DNA of 64,000 nucleotides from Oceaniferula spumae (GTDB taxonomy: Bacteria; Verrucomicrobiota; Verrucomicrobiia; Verrucomicrobiales; Akkermansiaceae): assembly GCF_042849255.1 (NCBI RefSeq), contig NZ_AP026866.1, positions 2,604,001 to 2,668,000 on the forward strand, read 5' to 3'. Below, piece after piece: positions 8,222 to 15,228 of this stretch. The notes under the pieces are model-generated. The model was not told the origin of the DNA. It did no database searches and saw nothing but the letters and a program-made list of their open reading frames with translations. The translations under genes and the position numbers were made by a program. Position 1 is the stretch's first letter, and every line of letters begins with the position of its first letter.

Positions 8222-8976
8222 TCAGGTTCAGGGGGTAGCATGTAGCCAGCGCCACGCACCGATAGTATATATCGTGGCTGCGACGGATTAAGTTCGATTT
8301 TTTTCCGCAGCCGTGCCACACGCAAATCGATGGTGCGATCCAGCCCATCGTAATCAATCCCACGCAAACTTCGTGACAACTGGTCGCGGCTCATTGTTTC
8401 GCCAGCATGTTCTGCCAAGAGTTGTAGCAGATCCAGCTCAGCCGTTGTTAGGTGAATGACGGTGTCTGCCACCTCAACCCGTCTGTTAGCAATATCCACG
8501 CGTAAATCTCCGAAGTTCATCGCACCGTTGTTCGGCACGCTATCCTGAGTCGATCTCCGCAGCAACGCCTTCACCCGGCTGAGCAACACCCTCGGCCTCA
8601 CCGGTTTGGTCAGGTAGTCATCGGCTCCTATTTCCAGACCCAGGATTTCATCCACCTCATCGTCACGCGCCGTCATCATCAGAATCGGCCCGGAATAGGC
8701 CGGGCGGATGCTCCGGCACACCTCAAACCCATCCATCCCTGGCAACATGACATCAAGAATCACCAGATCGGGCTGCTCTGCAGGGATTTTTGCGGCAGCC
8801 TCCGAACCATCGGGGATGATTGTGACGGAGTATCCCTCGCTTTGAAGATACTCGCCTACCAACGCGGACAATCGGCTGTCGTCTTCCACCAGAAATACGA
8901 CCGAAGACCCATATGTAGACCCTTTTCCAAGCACAATTCTATCAAACACTCTCAGGAAGGTGAAATCAAGCACCAC
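8212..8976 (-). CDS. OmpR/PhoB-family response regulator
   Basis: The receiver domain begins with the acidic pocket FLVEDDSRL and has the phospho-acceptor Asp in DLVILDVMLPGMDG (about residue 75 of this frame) and the conserved Lys in DDYLTKPVRPRVLL. The C-terminal winged helix contains VIHLTTAELDLLQLLAEHAG and RTIDLRVARLRKKIE, the DNA-recognition part. The reading frame opens with GTG at 8976, but the first ~24 residues before the receiver are not conserved in type; a GTG at 8934 is a credible alternative start. Forms an operon with the kinase. Divergent from the gene at 9041, which might be a target. Confidence 0.94.
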   Translation of the reverse strand: MVLDFTFLRVFDRIVLGKGSTYGSSVVFLVEDDSRLSALVGEYLQSEGYSVTIIPDGSEAAAKIPAEQPDLVILDVMLPGMDGFEVCRSIRPAYSGPILMMTARDDEVDEILGLEIGADDYLTKPVRPRVLLSRVKALLRRSTQDSVPNNGAMNFGDLRVDIANRRVEVADTVIHLTTAELDLLQLLAEHAGETMSRDQLSRSLRGIDYDGLDRTIDLRVARLRKKIELNPSQPRYILSVRGAGYMLPPEPDCG

Positions 8977-9040
8977 TAATCTCCACTAGACAACCTGTGG
9001 ATTATGGCTGTTATTGCCTTAGGAAACTACACACATCATT

Positions 9041-10087
9041 ATGTCCAAACCAGAAAACACCAACACGCAAGCCGAAGGCATTCTCAGAAGCACCCTGTCA
9101 AAGGATGCTGACAACTGGGATACCCGCAAAAAACTCGCCCACCTGTTATACAACGACGGAAAATCGGCCGAGGCAGCAGTAGTGGTCTGGGAGGCACCGG
9201 CCATCCCATCCATCGATCTGGAACTCGGATTCGCCATCAAGGTGCTCGCCAAGGGCGCGCCACGTAAAGCCATCCGTCTGCTTTCCAGTATCCAGACAGT
9301 GAATAAGGACAAGCCTGCGCAAAACCTAGGACTCGCTAATGCCCTGATGCACTACGGTATGGTGATGGAGGCCGCGCGTTTCTACGGTGCCGCCGTCGCA
9401 CAGAGCAGCGATCTCGCCAGCGCCGACCTCGAGCACTTCCTACTCTGGACGGACGACCGCGAAAAAATCTGGGGCGATTTCAAAGAGGAAAAACCCAAGC
9501 TCGGCGAACTTCCATGGATGAAACGTGATGCCAAGGAAGCAGCCCAACTGGAAAAAACCATGAAAGGCCACACCACTCCGGTGAAAATTCCCGACCTGAA
9601 AGAAGTCGATGCTGAAAAAATCGTTCATGATATGTACGTGCAGTCATCTCGCAAAGGAGCGGAAGCCACCCCTCCTCCAGCCGTCAGTATTCCCATCGGC
9701 CGAGTGAACCCGAAGGATGTCATCGTCGATCCTGAACGTGGTGCAGCTACTGCACCTGCAACATCTGGCGATCAGACCGAAGCCAAGCCAACAACAGCGA
9801 CACCGGTAACTCCGGTCAGTAAACCCGGCCTCCCTCAGTCGAAGCCCGTCCTGCCACAGGCCAAACCAGTCCTGCCTGGATCCAAGCCCAACTTGCCCGA
9901 AACCGCAGCAGACAAACCTACTGTGACTTCCCTTAAAAAAGACAGCGATGACAAGGGCCCCAAGATCGCAAAACCAACCTCGACCTCATCACCGACGCCA
10001 GTCAACCAACCGAAAAAGCCCAATCTATCTCCTGACGGAAAAATCGTCCTTAACCGTCCCAATCAGGACAAGAAGGATGAAAAATAG
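9041..10087 (+). CDS. TPR-like protein with a long disordered Pro/Lys-rich tail
   Basis: A 348-residue protein without a signal peptide. The first ~190 residues are helical and TPR-like (segments such as WDTRKKLAHLLYNDGKSAEA and NLGLANALMHYGMVMEAARF). From about residue 215 the chain is low-complexity and disordered, with a short repeat of the form SKPGLPQ, SKPVLPQ, AKPVLPG, SKPNLPE at about 262-290. I do not recognise a named family. It may be a scaffold or a membrane-associated adaptor; no function is claimed. The gap 10088-10358 after it holds only a 9-bp inverted repeat (GACTAACCG at 10208 with CGGTTAGTC at 10262). Confidence 0.78.
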   Translation: MSKPENTNTQAEGILRSTLSKDADNWDTRKKLAHLLYNDGKSAEAAVVVWEAPAIPSIDLELGFAIKVLAKGAPRKAIRLLSSIQTVNKDKPAQNLGLANALMHYGMVMEAARFYGAAVAQSSDLASADLEHFLLWTDDREKIWGDFKEEKPKLGELPWMKRDAKEAAQLEKTMKGHTTPVKIPDLKEVDAEKIVHDMYVQSSRKGAEATPPPAVSIPIGRVNPKDVIVDPERGAATAPATSGDQTEAKPTTATPVTPVSKPGLPQSKPVLPQAKPVLPGSKPNLPETAADKPTVTSLKKDSDDKGPKIAKPTSTSSPTPVNQPKKPNLSPDGKIVLNRPNQDKKDEK

Positions 10088-10358
10088 GCTGATGATCTAA
10101 AGAAAATCTCTCACACCAGGGGGGAGCGCCTATTCTATCAGTTAGAAGCGACACCTTCCCCAAGAGATTGTGGATAGAGTCAAGCTCTCTCCAGGATTAT
10201 AAAAAGCGACTAACCGAGAAGGCCGCCGTCTTGCTGATAAATCAGCATGGCTAAAACTTCACGGTTAGTCGGAATCGATTGGAAAGTCGTATGACTATTT
10301 CCAAGAGTATTGGCTCACCAGAGAAAAATCATTAGAGAGCTTGTTAGTCAGACCTGTG

Positions 10359-10520
10359 TCAAGGGGCCTTACGACCCAAGACCATGGAAATAATCCATAT
10401 GATCAGGAAGACAACAAATAGTATTTTGGCAATGCCAGCGGCGGTCCCCGCAATCCCGGAAAATCCGAGCACTGCGGCGATGATGGCGATGACAAGGAAA
10501 GTCAGGCTCCAGCTTAACAT
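10359..10520 (-). CDS. DUF1328 small membrane protein, copy 2
   Basis: A 53-residue protein read from the minus strand: it begins MLSWSLTFLVIAIIAAVLGF and ends SMVLGRKAP. It has the same two-helix plan and GFSGIAGTAAGIAK turn as the copy at 2081-2248, with about half of the residues identical by eye. It lies 57 bp downstream of the Ala/Glu-rich lipoprotein gene on the same strand and is probably in its operon. The bases just before both DUF1328 start codons are alike (CTAAC-rich, ending ACCATG). Function unknown; typical of stress-response gene sets. Confidence 0.85.
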   Translation of the reverse strand: MLSWSLTFLVIAIIAAVLGFSGIAGTAAGIAKILFVVFLIIWIISMVLGRKAP

Positions 10521-10577
10521 GGTTCTAGTTGGTTAGATATTATTGTTTGGTGCGGTTTTTAAAAAGGCATGCTCAGG

Positions 10578-10967
10578 TTACTGGTCGCCTTCTTCAATTG
10601 CTTCTTCGATTTCGCCCTGGGTTTCACGAGCTTTATCGCGAGCTGCATCGGCAGCTTCCTCAACCTTTTCACGAGCGTTCTCGGCAGCCTCTTCAGCTTT
10701 TTCCTTAGCCTCCCGAGCTTCTTCCTTGGCTTTCTCAGCTGCTTCATCGAGCTTATCGGAACTTTTATCGGCAGCTTCGTCCAGCTCTTTGCCCACTCTC
10801 TCGGCGGGTCCTTCTTTTTCACAACTTGTGATGAAGAGGGATCCTGCACCTAAACATGCAGCCCCCAGAAGTGCGGGGAACACAGATTTTTGGTGGATCA
10901 TGGACAATCGGTCAGAAACAGATCTGGTCAGTTCGCTGGCGAGTTTTTTGATTTCAGTTGTTTTCAT
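10578..10967 (-). CDS. Ala/Glu/Lys-rich helical lipoprotein
   Basis: About 129 residues from the ATG at 10967 (MKTTEIKKLASEL). A hydrophobic stretch ends in the lipobox LFITSC, so the mature protein would be lipid-anchored. The rest is a highly charged repeat (runs such as KLDEAAEKAKEEAREAKEKA) with a near-heptad pattern, predicted as one long helix or apolipoprotein/LEA-like amphipathic chain. Such proteins are often linked to desiccation or osmotic stress, which the surrounding CsbD, DUF892 and DUF3008 genes support. An upstream Met at 10979 is possible, but 10967 puts the start at the same distance from the upstream TGCAAAATGCA element as in two other stress operons. The lipobox lies about 45 residues in, which is far for a normal lipoprotein signal. 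Confidence 0.7.
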   Translation of the reverse strand: MKTTEIKKLASELTRSVSDRLSMIHQKSVFPALLGAACLGAGSLFITSCEKEGPAERVGKELDEAADKSSDKLDEAAEKAKEEAREAKEKAEEAAENAREKVEEAADAARDKARETQGEIEEAIEEGDQ

Positions 10968-11094
10968 AGCATCTGCCATTATTGCAAAAATCGTTCCAAT
11001 CTGTTTGGCACGCCTCATTTACGCGGCAGCCCTATAAATAGGGCATTTCAGCATGCTTTCGGCTATTTACTGAATCCCCCAACTCTCCGGAATT

Positions 11095-11109
11095 GGTGCA
11101 AAATGCACC
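11095..11109 (-). promoter_or_regulatory. Perfect palindrome GGTGCA-AAA-TGCACC upstream of the lipoprotein gene
   Basis: GGTGCAAAATGCACC is a perfect 6-bp inverted repeat around AAA. Its core TGCAAAATGCA starts at 11097, 130 bp from the lipoprotein start at 10967, and ATTGCA recurs at 10981, 14 bp from the start. A second perfect palindrome, GCCCTAT-AA-ATAGGGC, lies at 11029-11044 between the two. The rest of the gap 11019-11459 shows no gene that I can support. Confidence 0.5.
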
Positions 11110-11459
11110 TCTATCATATGCAAAAAACACCAACTGGGAGTTTGCGGACGCCTTGATTAATTTTCGGCATCGTTCCAAAAAACATGGCTGCCTGCCTAAT
11201 AATTCCTCTCCGGCAGTACAATGGACTATCCTTCCCTATTTCGGATATAAGCTCACTCGAATCCGCCAGGCTAACAAATCGGATCTTCTCTCCTATACAT
11301 TCAGGCTTCTGGGTCCTGAACCTAGCAGATAGAGCGCTTATCAATGAAGCAGTGAGTTATATCCACCAACTTTTGAAACCGCTTAATTGCACATCGATGA
11401 TCAGCAGGTGAACCTGCAAGGGATCACGTGGCATGCTTTTTGTTGAGATATGAATCGTT

Positions 11460-11642
11460 ATGAAAGCGAAATCAAAAAAACAACAACGGGCTGCCGGGGC
11501 TGCACTATCTGCAAAACGTGGTGAAACTGATCCGTCCGAACTGAAAGGAGCGTCCAAAGAGATGTTTGATAGAATGTCGGAACCAGAGCTCGAAGAATTG
11601 GCGTCCACCGAACACGACGATTTACCTGAAGAAGCAGATTAG
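11460..11642 (+). CDS. DUF3008 small conserved protein
   Basis: A 60-residue, highly charged protein. It matches the DUF3008 pattern throughout: MKAKSKKQQRAAGAALSAKR at the start, then GETDPSELKGASKEM and MSEPELEELAST near the C-terminus. No signal or membrane segment, so it is cytosolic. The function of the family is unknown; it is frequently found with stress-related small proteins, as here. It is monocistronic and faces the SDR gene tail-to-tail 64 bp downstream. Confidence 0.87.
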   Translation: MKAKSKKQQRAAGAALSAKRGETDPSELKGASKEMFDRMSEPELEELASTEHDDLPEEAD

Positions 11643-11706
11643 CAGAGAGAGTAACGCCTCCCTGCTGCTATCTGCAGATGCCCTAACAAATTTTGGGTGG
11701 GATCGG

Positions 11707-12591
11707 TTACCCGTTAACGATCTCACCTCCGTTAGGGTGTATCACTTGACCTGTGATGTAGCTGGATTCGGCTCCGGCCAAAAACAAGTAGCATTCCGCG
11801 CATTCCCATGGATGGCCCGCGCGCTCCAAAGGCGTATCAGCACCGAATTCCGCCACTTGGTCCGGTGAGAACGTGGCGGGTATTAGTGGCGTCCAGATCG
11901 GCCCGGGTGCCACGGCGTTAACCCGGATCTTTTTCTGCGCCAGCCCGCCGGCCAATGAACGGGTGAAACTGACAATGGCGCCCTTCGTTGCCGAGTAGTC
12001 AAGGAGGTGCGGACTTCCTCGGTAAGCTGTTACCGAGGTGCTGTTGATGATCGCTCCCGAGCCAGATTTCTCGAGATGCAGCAGTGCGGCCTGGGTGAAA
12101 TAAAACAACGGGTAAACATTGGTCTCAAAGGTTTTCTTCAACTGCTTTTCACTGATCTCACTGATAGAGTCCTGCGGATGTTGCTCGGCTGCGTTGTTGA
12201 TCAGAACGTCGAGTCTTCCGAACTTTTCGACGGTGTCGTTCACTGCTTTTTCACAGTTCTTTTGTTTCGAAATGTCACACTTCAAATTCAGGCAAGTCCG
12301 CCCTTTTTCAGAAACTAGCTCGGCTGTTTTTTTGGCATCGGCATCTTCTTCAATATAAACAATGGCAACGTCGGCACCTTCTCTGGCGAACGCCACCGCG
12401 ATGGCCCGCCCAATGCCGGAGTCTCCACCTGTGATGAGGGCTACTTTGCCTTTTAAGCGGTCGCTACCTTTCAAATCCGGATTTTCGTATTCCGGCAGTG
12501 GTTCCATTTCACTTTCGCGCCCTGGTTGGCGATCCTGATTTTGCGCAGGTCGCAGCTGCTTATCTGATTCTTTTTTGGATTTATTTGGCAT
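11707..12591 (-). CDS. SDR-family oxidoreductase (YghA/YhdF-like, stress-associated)
   Basis: A 294-residue short-chain dehydrogenase. Before the Rossmann fold there is a ~45-residue polar extension typical of the YhdF/YghA subgroup (ends NPDLKGSDRLKGKVALITGG). The NAD(P) motif is TGGDSGIGRA (about 54-63), followed by NNAAEQ (about 131-136), the catalytic Ser in INSTSVTAYRG, and YSATKGA, the Tyr-xxx-Lys pair (about 198-204). The C-terminus is ITGQVIHPNGGEIVNG. Substrate unknown; relatives are induced by general stress. It lies downstream of csbD on the same strand but with a terminator-like hairpin between them. Confidence 0.92.
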   Translation of the reverse strand: MPNKSKKESDKQLRPAQNQDRQPGRESEMEPLPEYENPDLKGSDRLKGKVALITGGDSGIGRAIAVAFAREGADVAIVYIEEDADAKKTAELVSEKGRTCLNLKCDISKQKNCEKAVNDTVEKFGRLDVLINNAAEQHPQDSISEISEKQLKKTFETNVYPLFYFTQAALLHLEKSGSGAIINSTSVTAYRGSPHLLDYSATKGAIVSFTRSLAGGLAQKKIRVNAVAPGPIWTPLIPATFSPDQVAEFGADTPLERAGHPWECAECYLFLAGAESSYITGQVIHPNGGEIVNG

Positions 12592-12616
12592 GGAGTAACT
12601 TGGTTTAAGTTTTCAT

Positions 12617-12664
12617 AAAAAAGCCTCCCCATTCTAACCGTTTGACCGGCCAAGACAGGGAGGC
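12617..12664 (-). terminator. Hairpin terminator after the csbD-like gene
   Basis: On the minus strand GCCTCCC (plus 12658-12664) pairs with GGGAGGC (plus 12623-12629) across a 28-nt loop, then a run of T residues follows. It lies just past the csbD stop and before the SDR gene, so it may only partly stop transcription. Confidence 0.6.
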
Positions 12665-12688
12665 TGCTTTTACCGCATCCGTTGTTCG

Positions 12689-12892
12689 CTATTGCTTGTA
12701 GCCTCGAGCGAATTCGTCTGCTTGTTTCTCGGCTTCTTCTTTTGCGCAGCCGTAACGTTCCTGGATTTTACCGACCAGTTGGTCTTTTTTTCCGGATGCT
12801 ACATCCAGATCATCGTCAGTGAGTTTACCCCACTTTTCTTTGACTTTGCCTTTGGCTTGTTTCCAGTTTCCTTCAATTTGGTCCCAGTTCAT
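12689..12892 (-). CDS. CsbD-family stress protein
   Basis: A 67-residue hydrophilic protein with the family layout: MNWDQIEGNWKQAKGKVKEK, WGKLTDDDL, then GKKDQLVGKIQERYG and EEAEKQADEF. CsbD was defined as a sigma-B-dependent general stress protein in Bacillus; the biochemical role is unknown. It is cytosolic. Located between the DUF892 gene (78 bp upstream) and the SDR gene, so likely transcribed with the former. A small hairpin (TGAGC-GACGTA-GCTCA, 12932-12947) sits in the gap between DUF892 and csbD. Confidence 0.93.
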   Translation of the reverse strand: MNWDQIEGNWKQAKGKVKEKWGKLTDDDLDVASGKKDQLVGKIQERYGCAKEEAEKQADEFARGYKQ

Positions 12893-12970
12893 GGTGTTTC
12901 CTTTCGTCTATTGGTTTATTTCTTTTGATTGGCTGAGCGACGTAGCTCAACCGGAGATGTTGATGAGCAG

Positions 12971-13477
12971 TTAAGAGCTTACTTTTGCTTCCTCGTTTAC
13001 TCCCGATGAGAAGAATCCACCGGTTGCAATTTTGGTGAGGCTTTCATTGGCGTTGCTCTCTTCCTCGAGGGTTTTATCGAGCAAATCCACGTCGTTGTCG
13101 TAGCCTAACTGATCAGCGTATTCTTTCGCCGTGCCGTAAGCGGCAATTTCGTAATGCTCGACACGTTGAGCTGAAGCGATGAGTCCGGCGTCAACAGCGT
13201 CGCCTGTCATTTCCAGCATGAGTTTGTCGCCTTCCTTGATTAACCCTTTAGTAGCGTCACACACGTCAGTGCCTCTGGGCTCGTTGTGAGCGGCTAGGAT
13301 GTTATTGATGCGTTCGAGCTGGTCGCGGGTTTCTTCCAAGTGATGGTTGAATGCATCGCGCAGTTTATCACAATTGGCTTTCGCTGCTAATTTTGGCAGT
13401 GCTTCAAGAATTTGAGTTTCGGCACTGTGCAGATCTTTGATCTGATGAATGTAGAGTTGATGTAAGTTAGTTATCAT
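12971..13477 (-). CDS. DUF892 / YciF-like ferritin-like protein
   Basis: A 168-residue helical protein. It begins with the typical LHQLYIHQIKDLHSAETQIL (about 5-24), where the DLxxAExQ element supplies metal ligands, and continues with FNHHLEETRDQLERI (about 63-77), VEHYEIAAYGTAKEYA (about 126-141) and LDKTLEEESNANE (about 153-165). This is the four-helix YciF family, which forms ferritin-like dimers with a di-metal site and is induced by osmotic or oxidative stress in enterobacteria. First gene of the csbD unit; the paired TGCA elements lie upstream at 13490 and 13608. Confidence 0.92.
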   Translation of the reverse strand: MITNLHQLYIHQIKDLHSAETQILEALPKLAAKANCDKLRDAFNHHLEETRDQLERINNILAAHNEPRGTDVCDATKGLIKEGDKLMLEMTGDAVDAGLIASAQRVEHYEIAAYGTAKEYADQLGYDNDVDLLDKTLEEESNANESLTKIATGGFFSSGVNEEAKVSS

Positions 13478-13605
13478 AGTGATTCTTATATTGCAGGCAG
13501 TGGGCCATTTTTTATGGCCTCCATCACAACCCGACTAACAATATCTATTTGTGACAGTTACAACAATTACCGATAATCCATATCAAATTAAAGGGAGCTC
13601 ATATT

Positions 13606-13642
13606 GGTGCAAAACGCATTTCTGCTCATAGATTTTTGCACC
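13606..13642 (-). promoter_or_regulatory. Inverted repeat GGTGCAAAA...TTTTGCACC upstream of the DUF892 gene
   Basis: GGTGCAAAA at 13606-13614 and TTTTGCACC at 13634-13642 are perfect 9-bp inverted repeats. The core TGCAAAACGCA begins at 13608, 131 bp from the DUF892 start codon. ATTGCAGG occurs at 13490, 13 bp from the start, identical to the ferritin-like gene leader. It shares TTGGTGCAAAAYGCA with the palindrome at 11095. Confidence 0.5.
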
Positions 13643-13712
13643 ATCGATAGGAATCCCAGCTCATCACCCCTTAATCTTGTTTCAGCCCATAGAAGTCATG
13701 TTTAGATACTTG

Positions 13713-13728
13713 GTGACACAGGTGTCAC
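13713..13728 (+). promoter_or_regulatory. Candidate ArsR operator
   Basis: GTGACAC-AG-GTGTCAC is a perfect 7-bp-arm palindrome 47 bp before the arsR start. Just after it, TTGACC at 13740-13745 could be a -35 box with an AT-rich TATATT-like -10 region about 15 bp later. Position and symmetry fit an autoregulatory ArsR dimer site; binding is inferred only. Confidence 0.5.
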
Positions 13729-13775
13729 ATGAATTTGAATTGACCTCTGGTTAATATTTTTATATTTCCATAACC

Positions 13776-14096
13776 ATGGAACTGAAAGAAGCAGCCAGCA
13801 CGCTCTCCGCCCTAGCTCAGCCATCACGGCTGGAGGTATTTCGCCTGCTTGTGAAGTGTGGTGAAAAGGGCATCTGCGCCGGAGACATCTCCCAGCAGTT
13901 GGGTATCCCCAAGCCAACGCTCTCTTTTCATCTCAAAGAACTCACCCACGCTGGATTAGTCGACTCTGAACGCGACGGTCGCTCGATCATCTATCGCCTC
14001 AATGTCGGAGGCATGAAAGCGCTGATGCATTTCCTCACGGAAGACTGCTGCCAGGGAAAACCTGAAATCTGCTCACCAAACAGCGAGTGCTGTTAG
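13776..14096 (+). CDS. arsR: ArsR-family metalloregulatory repressor
   Basis: A 106-residue winged-helix protein. It has ALAQPSRLEVFRLLVKCGEKG (about 10-30), the recognition helix GIPKPTLSFHLKELTHAGLV (about 47-66) and the wing ERDGRSIIYRLN (about 69-80). The C-terminus is cysteine-rich (DCCQGKPEIC and a final ECC), suitable for arsenite binding; the classic ELCVCDL site in the recognition helix is absent, as in ArsR types whose metal site is C-terminal. It should repress the following gapdh-arsJ genes until As(III) binds. The start is the ATG at 13776; the gap to gapdh is 40 bp. Confidence 0.93.
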   Translation: MELKEAASTLSALAQPSRLEVFRLLVKCGEKGICAGDISQQLGIPKPTLSFHLKELTHAGLVDSERDGRSIIYRLNVGGMKALMHFLTEDCCQGKPEICSPNSECC

Positions 14097-14136
14097 AAAT
14101 CTGACTATTTTACTACTCACAACCAACAACTGAACA

Positions 14137-15132
14137 ATGAACATCGCAATCAATGGCTTCGGCCGCATGGGTCGGCTCGGTTTTCGTGCCGGCTGGGACA
14201 GCAAGGATTACCAAATCACTCGCATCAATGAACTTCACGGAGGACCGCAAACGGCGGCTCATTTGCTGGAGTTCGATACAGTGCACGGTCGCTGGGACCG
14301 AGATATCCAGTTTGGAAACGATCACATCAGCGTGGAAGGCACCCGCATTGAATACGGCAACGCAGCCACTCCGGCTGGCATGAACCTCGAAGGCATCGAT
14401 ATCGTCATCGATAGCACCGGGGTGCATAAATCTCCTGAGACGCTGCAACCCTACTTCGATGCCGGAGTGAAGAAAGTCATCGTTGCCGCACCGGTCAAAC
14501 AAGGCGCGCTCAATGTCGTCATGGGCTGCAACGATCACCTCTATGATCCCACCGAGCACAACATCCTAACAGCCGCCTCCTGCACCACCAACTGCCTCGC
14601 TCCGGTAGTCAAAGTCATGCAGGAAAAGATCGGTATCAAACACGGCATGATCACCACCATGCATGATCTGACCAATACCCAGACCATTGTGGATGCTCCG
14701 CACAAGGACCTGCGCCGTGCCCGCTCATGCGTCAACTCTCTGATCCCCACCACCACGGGTTCCGCCACCGCCATCACCATGATTTACCCAGAGTTAAAAG
14801 GGAAGTTGGACGGAGTAGCCGTGCGTGTTCCGCTGCTGAACGCCTCTCTAACTGACTGTGTGTTCGAGATGGAAAAAGCCACCACCGTCGAGGAAGTCAA
14901 CGCCCTACTCAAGGAGGCATCAGAGGGTGAACTCCAGGGCATTCTCGGCTACGAGGAAAAACCGCTGGTTTCCGCTGACTACACCAATGATCCGCGCTCA
15001 GGCATCGTCGACGCCCCAAGCACCATGGTCACCAACGGAACGCAGGTGAAGATCCTCGTCTGGTATGACAACGAAGTCGGCTACGCCACCCGCATGATGG
15101 AACTGACCGCTAAGGTAGCGAATTCTCTTTGA
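14137..15132 (+). CDS. Glyceraldehyde-3-phosphate dehydrogenase of the arsenate-detoxification type
   Basis: A 331-residue GAPDH: NAD-binding INGFGRMGRLGFRA (about 4-17), catalytic Cys149 in AASCTTNCLAPVVK, the partner His in TTMHDLTNTQ, and the C-terminal WYDNEVGYATRM. Its place between arsR and arsJ is diagnostic: in this system GAPDH joins arsenate to glyceraldehyde 3-phosphate, giving 1-arseno-3-phosphoglycerate, which ArsJ exports. That chemistry is known for arsJ-linked gapdh genes; here it is inferred from context. It is probably not the cell's main glycolytic enzyme, though that cannot be excluded from the sequence alone. Confidence 0.94.
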   Translation: MNIAINGFGRMGRLGFRAGWDSKDYQITRINELHGGPQTAAHLLEFDTVHGRWDRDIQFGNDHISVEGTRIEYGNAATPAGMNLEGIDIVIDSTGVHKSPETLQPYFDAGVKKVIVAAPVKQGALNVVMGCNDHLYDPTEHNILTAASCTTNCLAPVVKVMQEKIGIKHGMITTMHDLTNTQTIVDAPHKDLRRARSCVNSLIPTTTGSATAITMIYPELKGKLDGVAVRVPLLNASLTDCVFEMEKATTVEEVNALLKEASEGELQGILGYEEKPLVSADYTNDPRSGIVDAPSTMVTNGTQVKILVWYDNEVGYATRMMELTAKVANSL

Positions 15133-15218
15133 CCGCGAAATACGCCAAATACGCGAAAATTTTCCTATCCTCTGAGTCCACAAGCTCTGCTCTTTCGCGT
15201 AATTCGCGTATTTAGCGG
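15133..15218. repeat. REP-like inverted repeat inside the arsenic operon
   Basis: Left arm 15133-15158 (CCGCGAAATACGCC then AAATACGCGAAA) and right arm 15193-15218 (TTTCGCGTAATTCGCG then TATTTAGCGG) are reverse complements at about 23 of 26 positions, with a 34-bp spacer. It fills the whole gap between gapdh and arsJ. A related element lies at 58419-58550. Confidence 0.75.
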
Positions 15219-15228
15219 ACATCAAACA

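Noticed and set aside
10543..11037. Long Ser/Ala/Phe-rich frames opposite the Ala/Glu-rich lipoprotein
   Set aside because: They are the complement of a low-complexity GAA/GCT-rich gene; the minus-strand frame has a lipobox and fits its neighbours.
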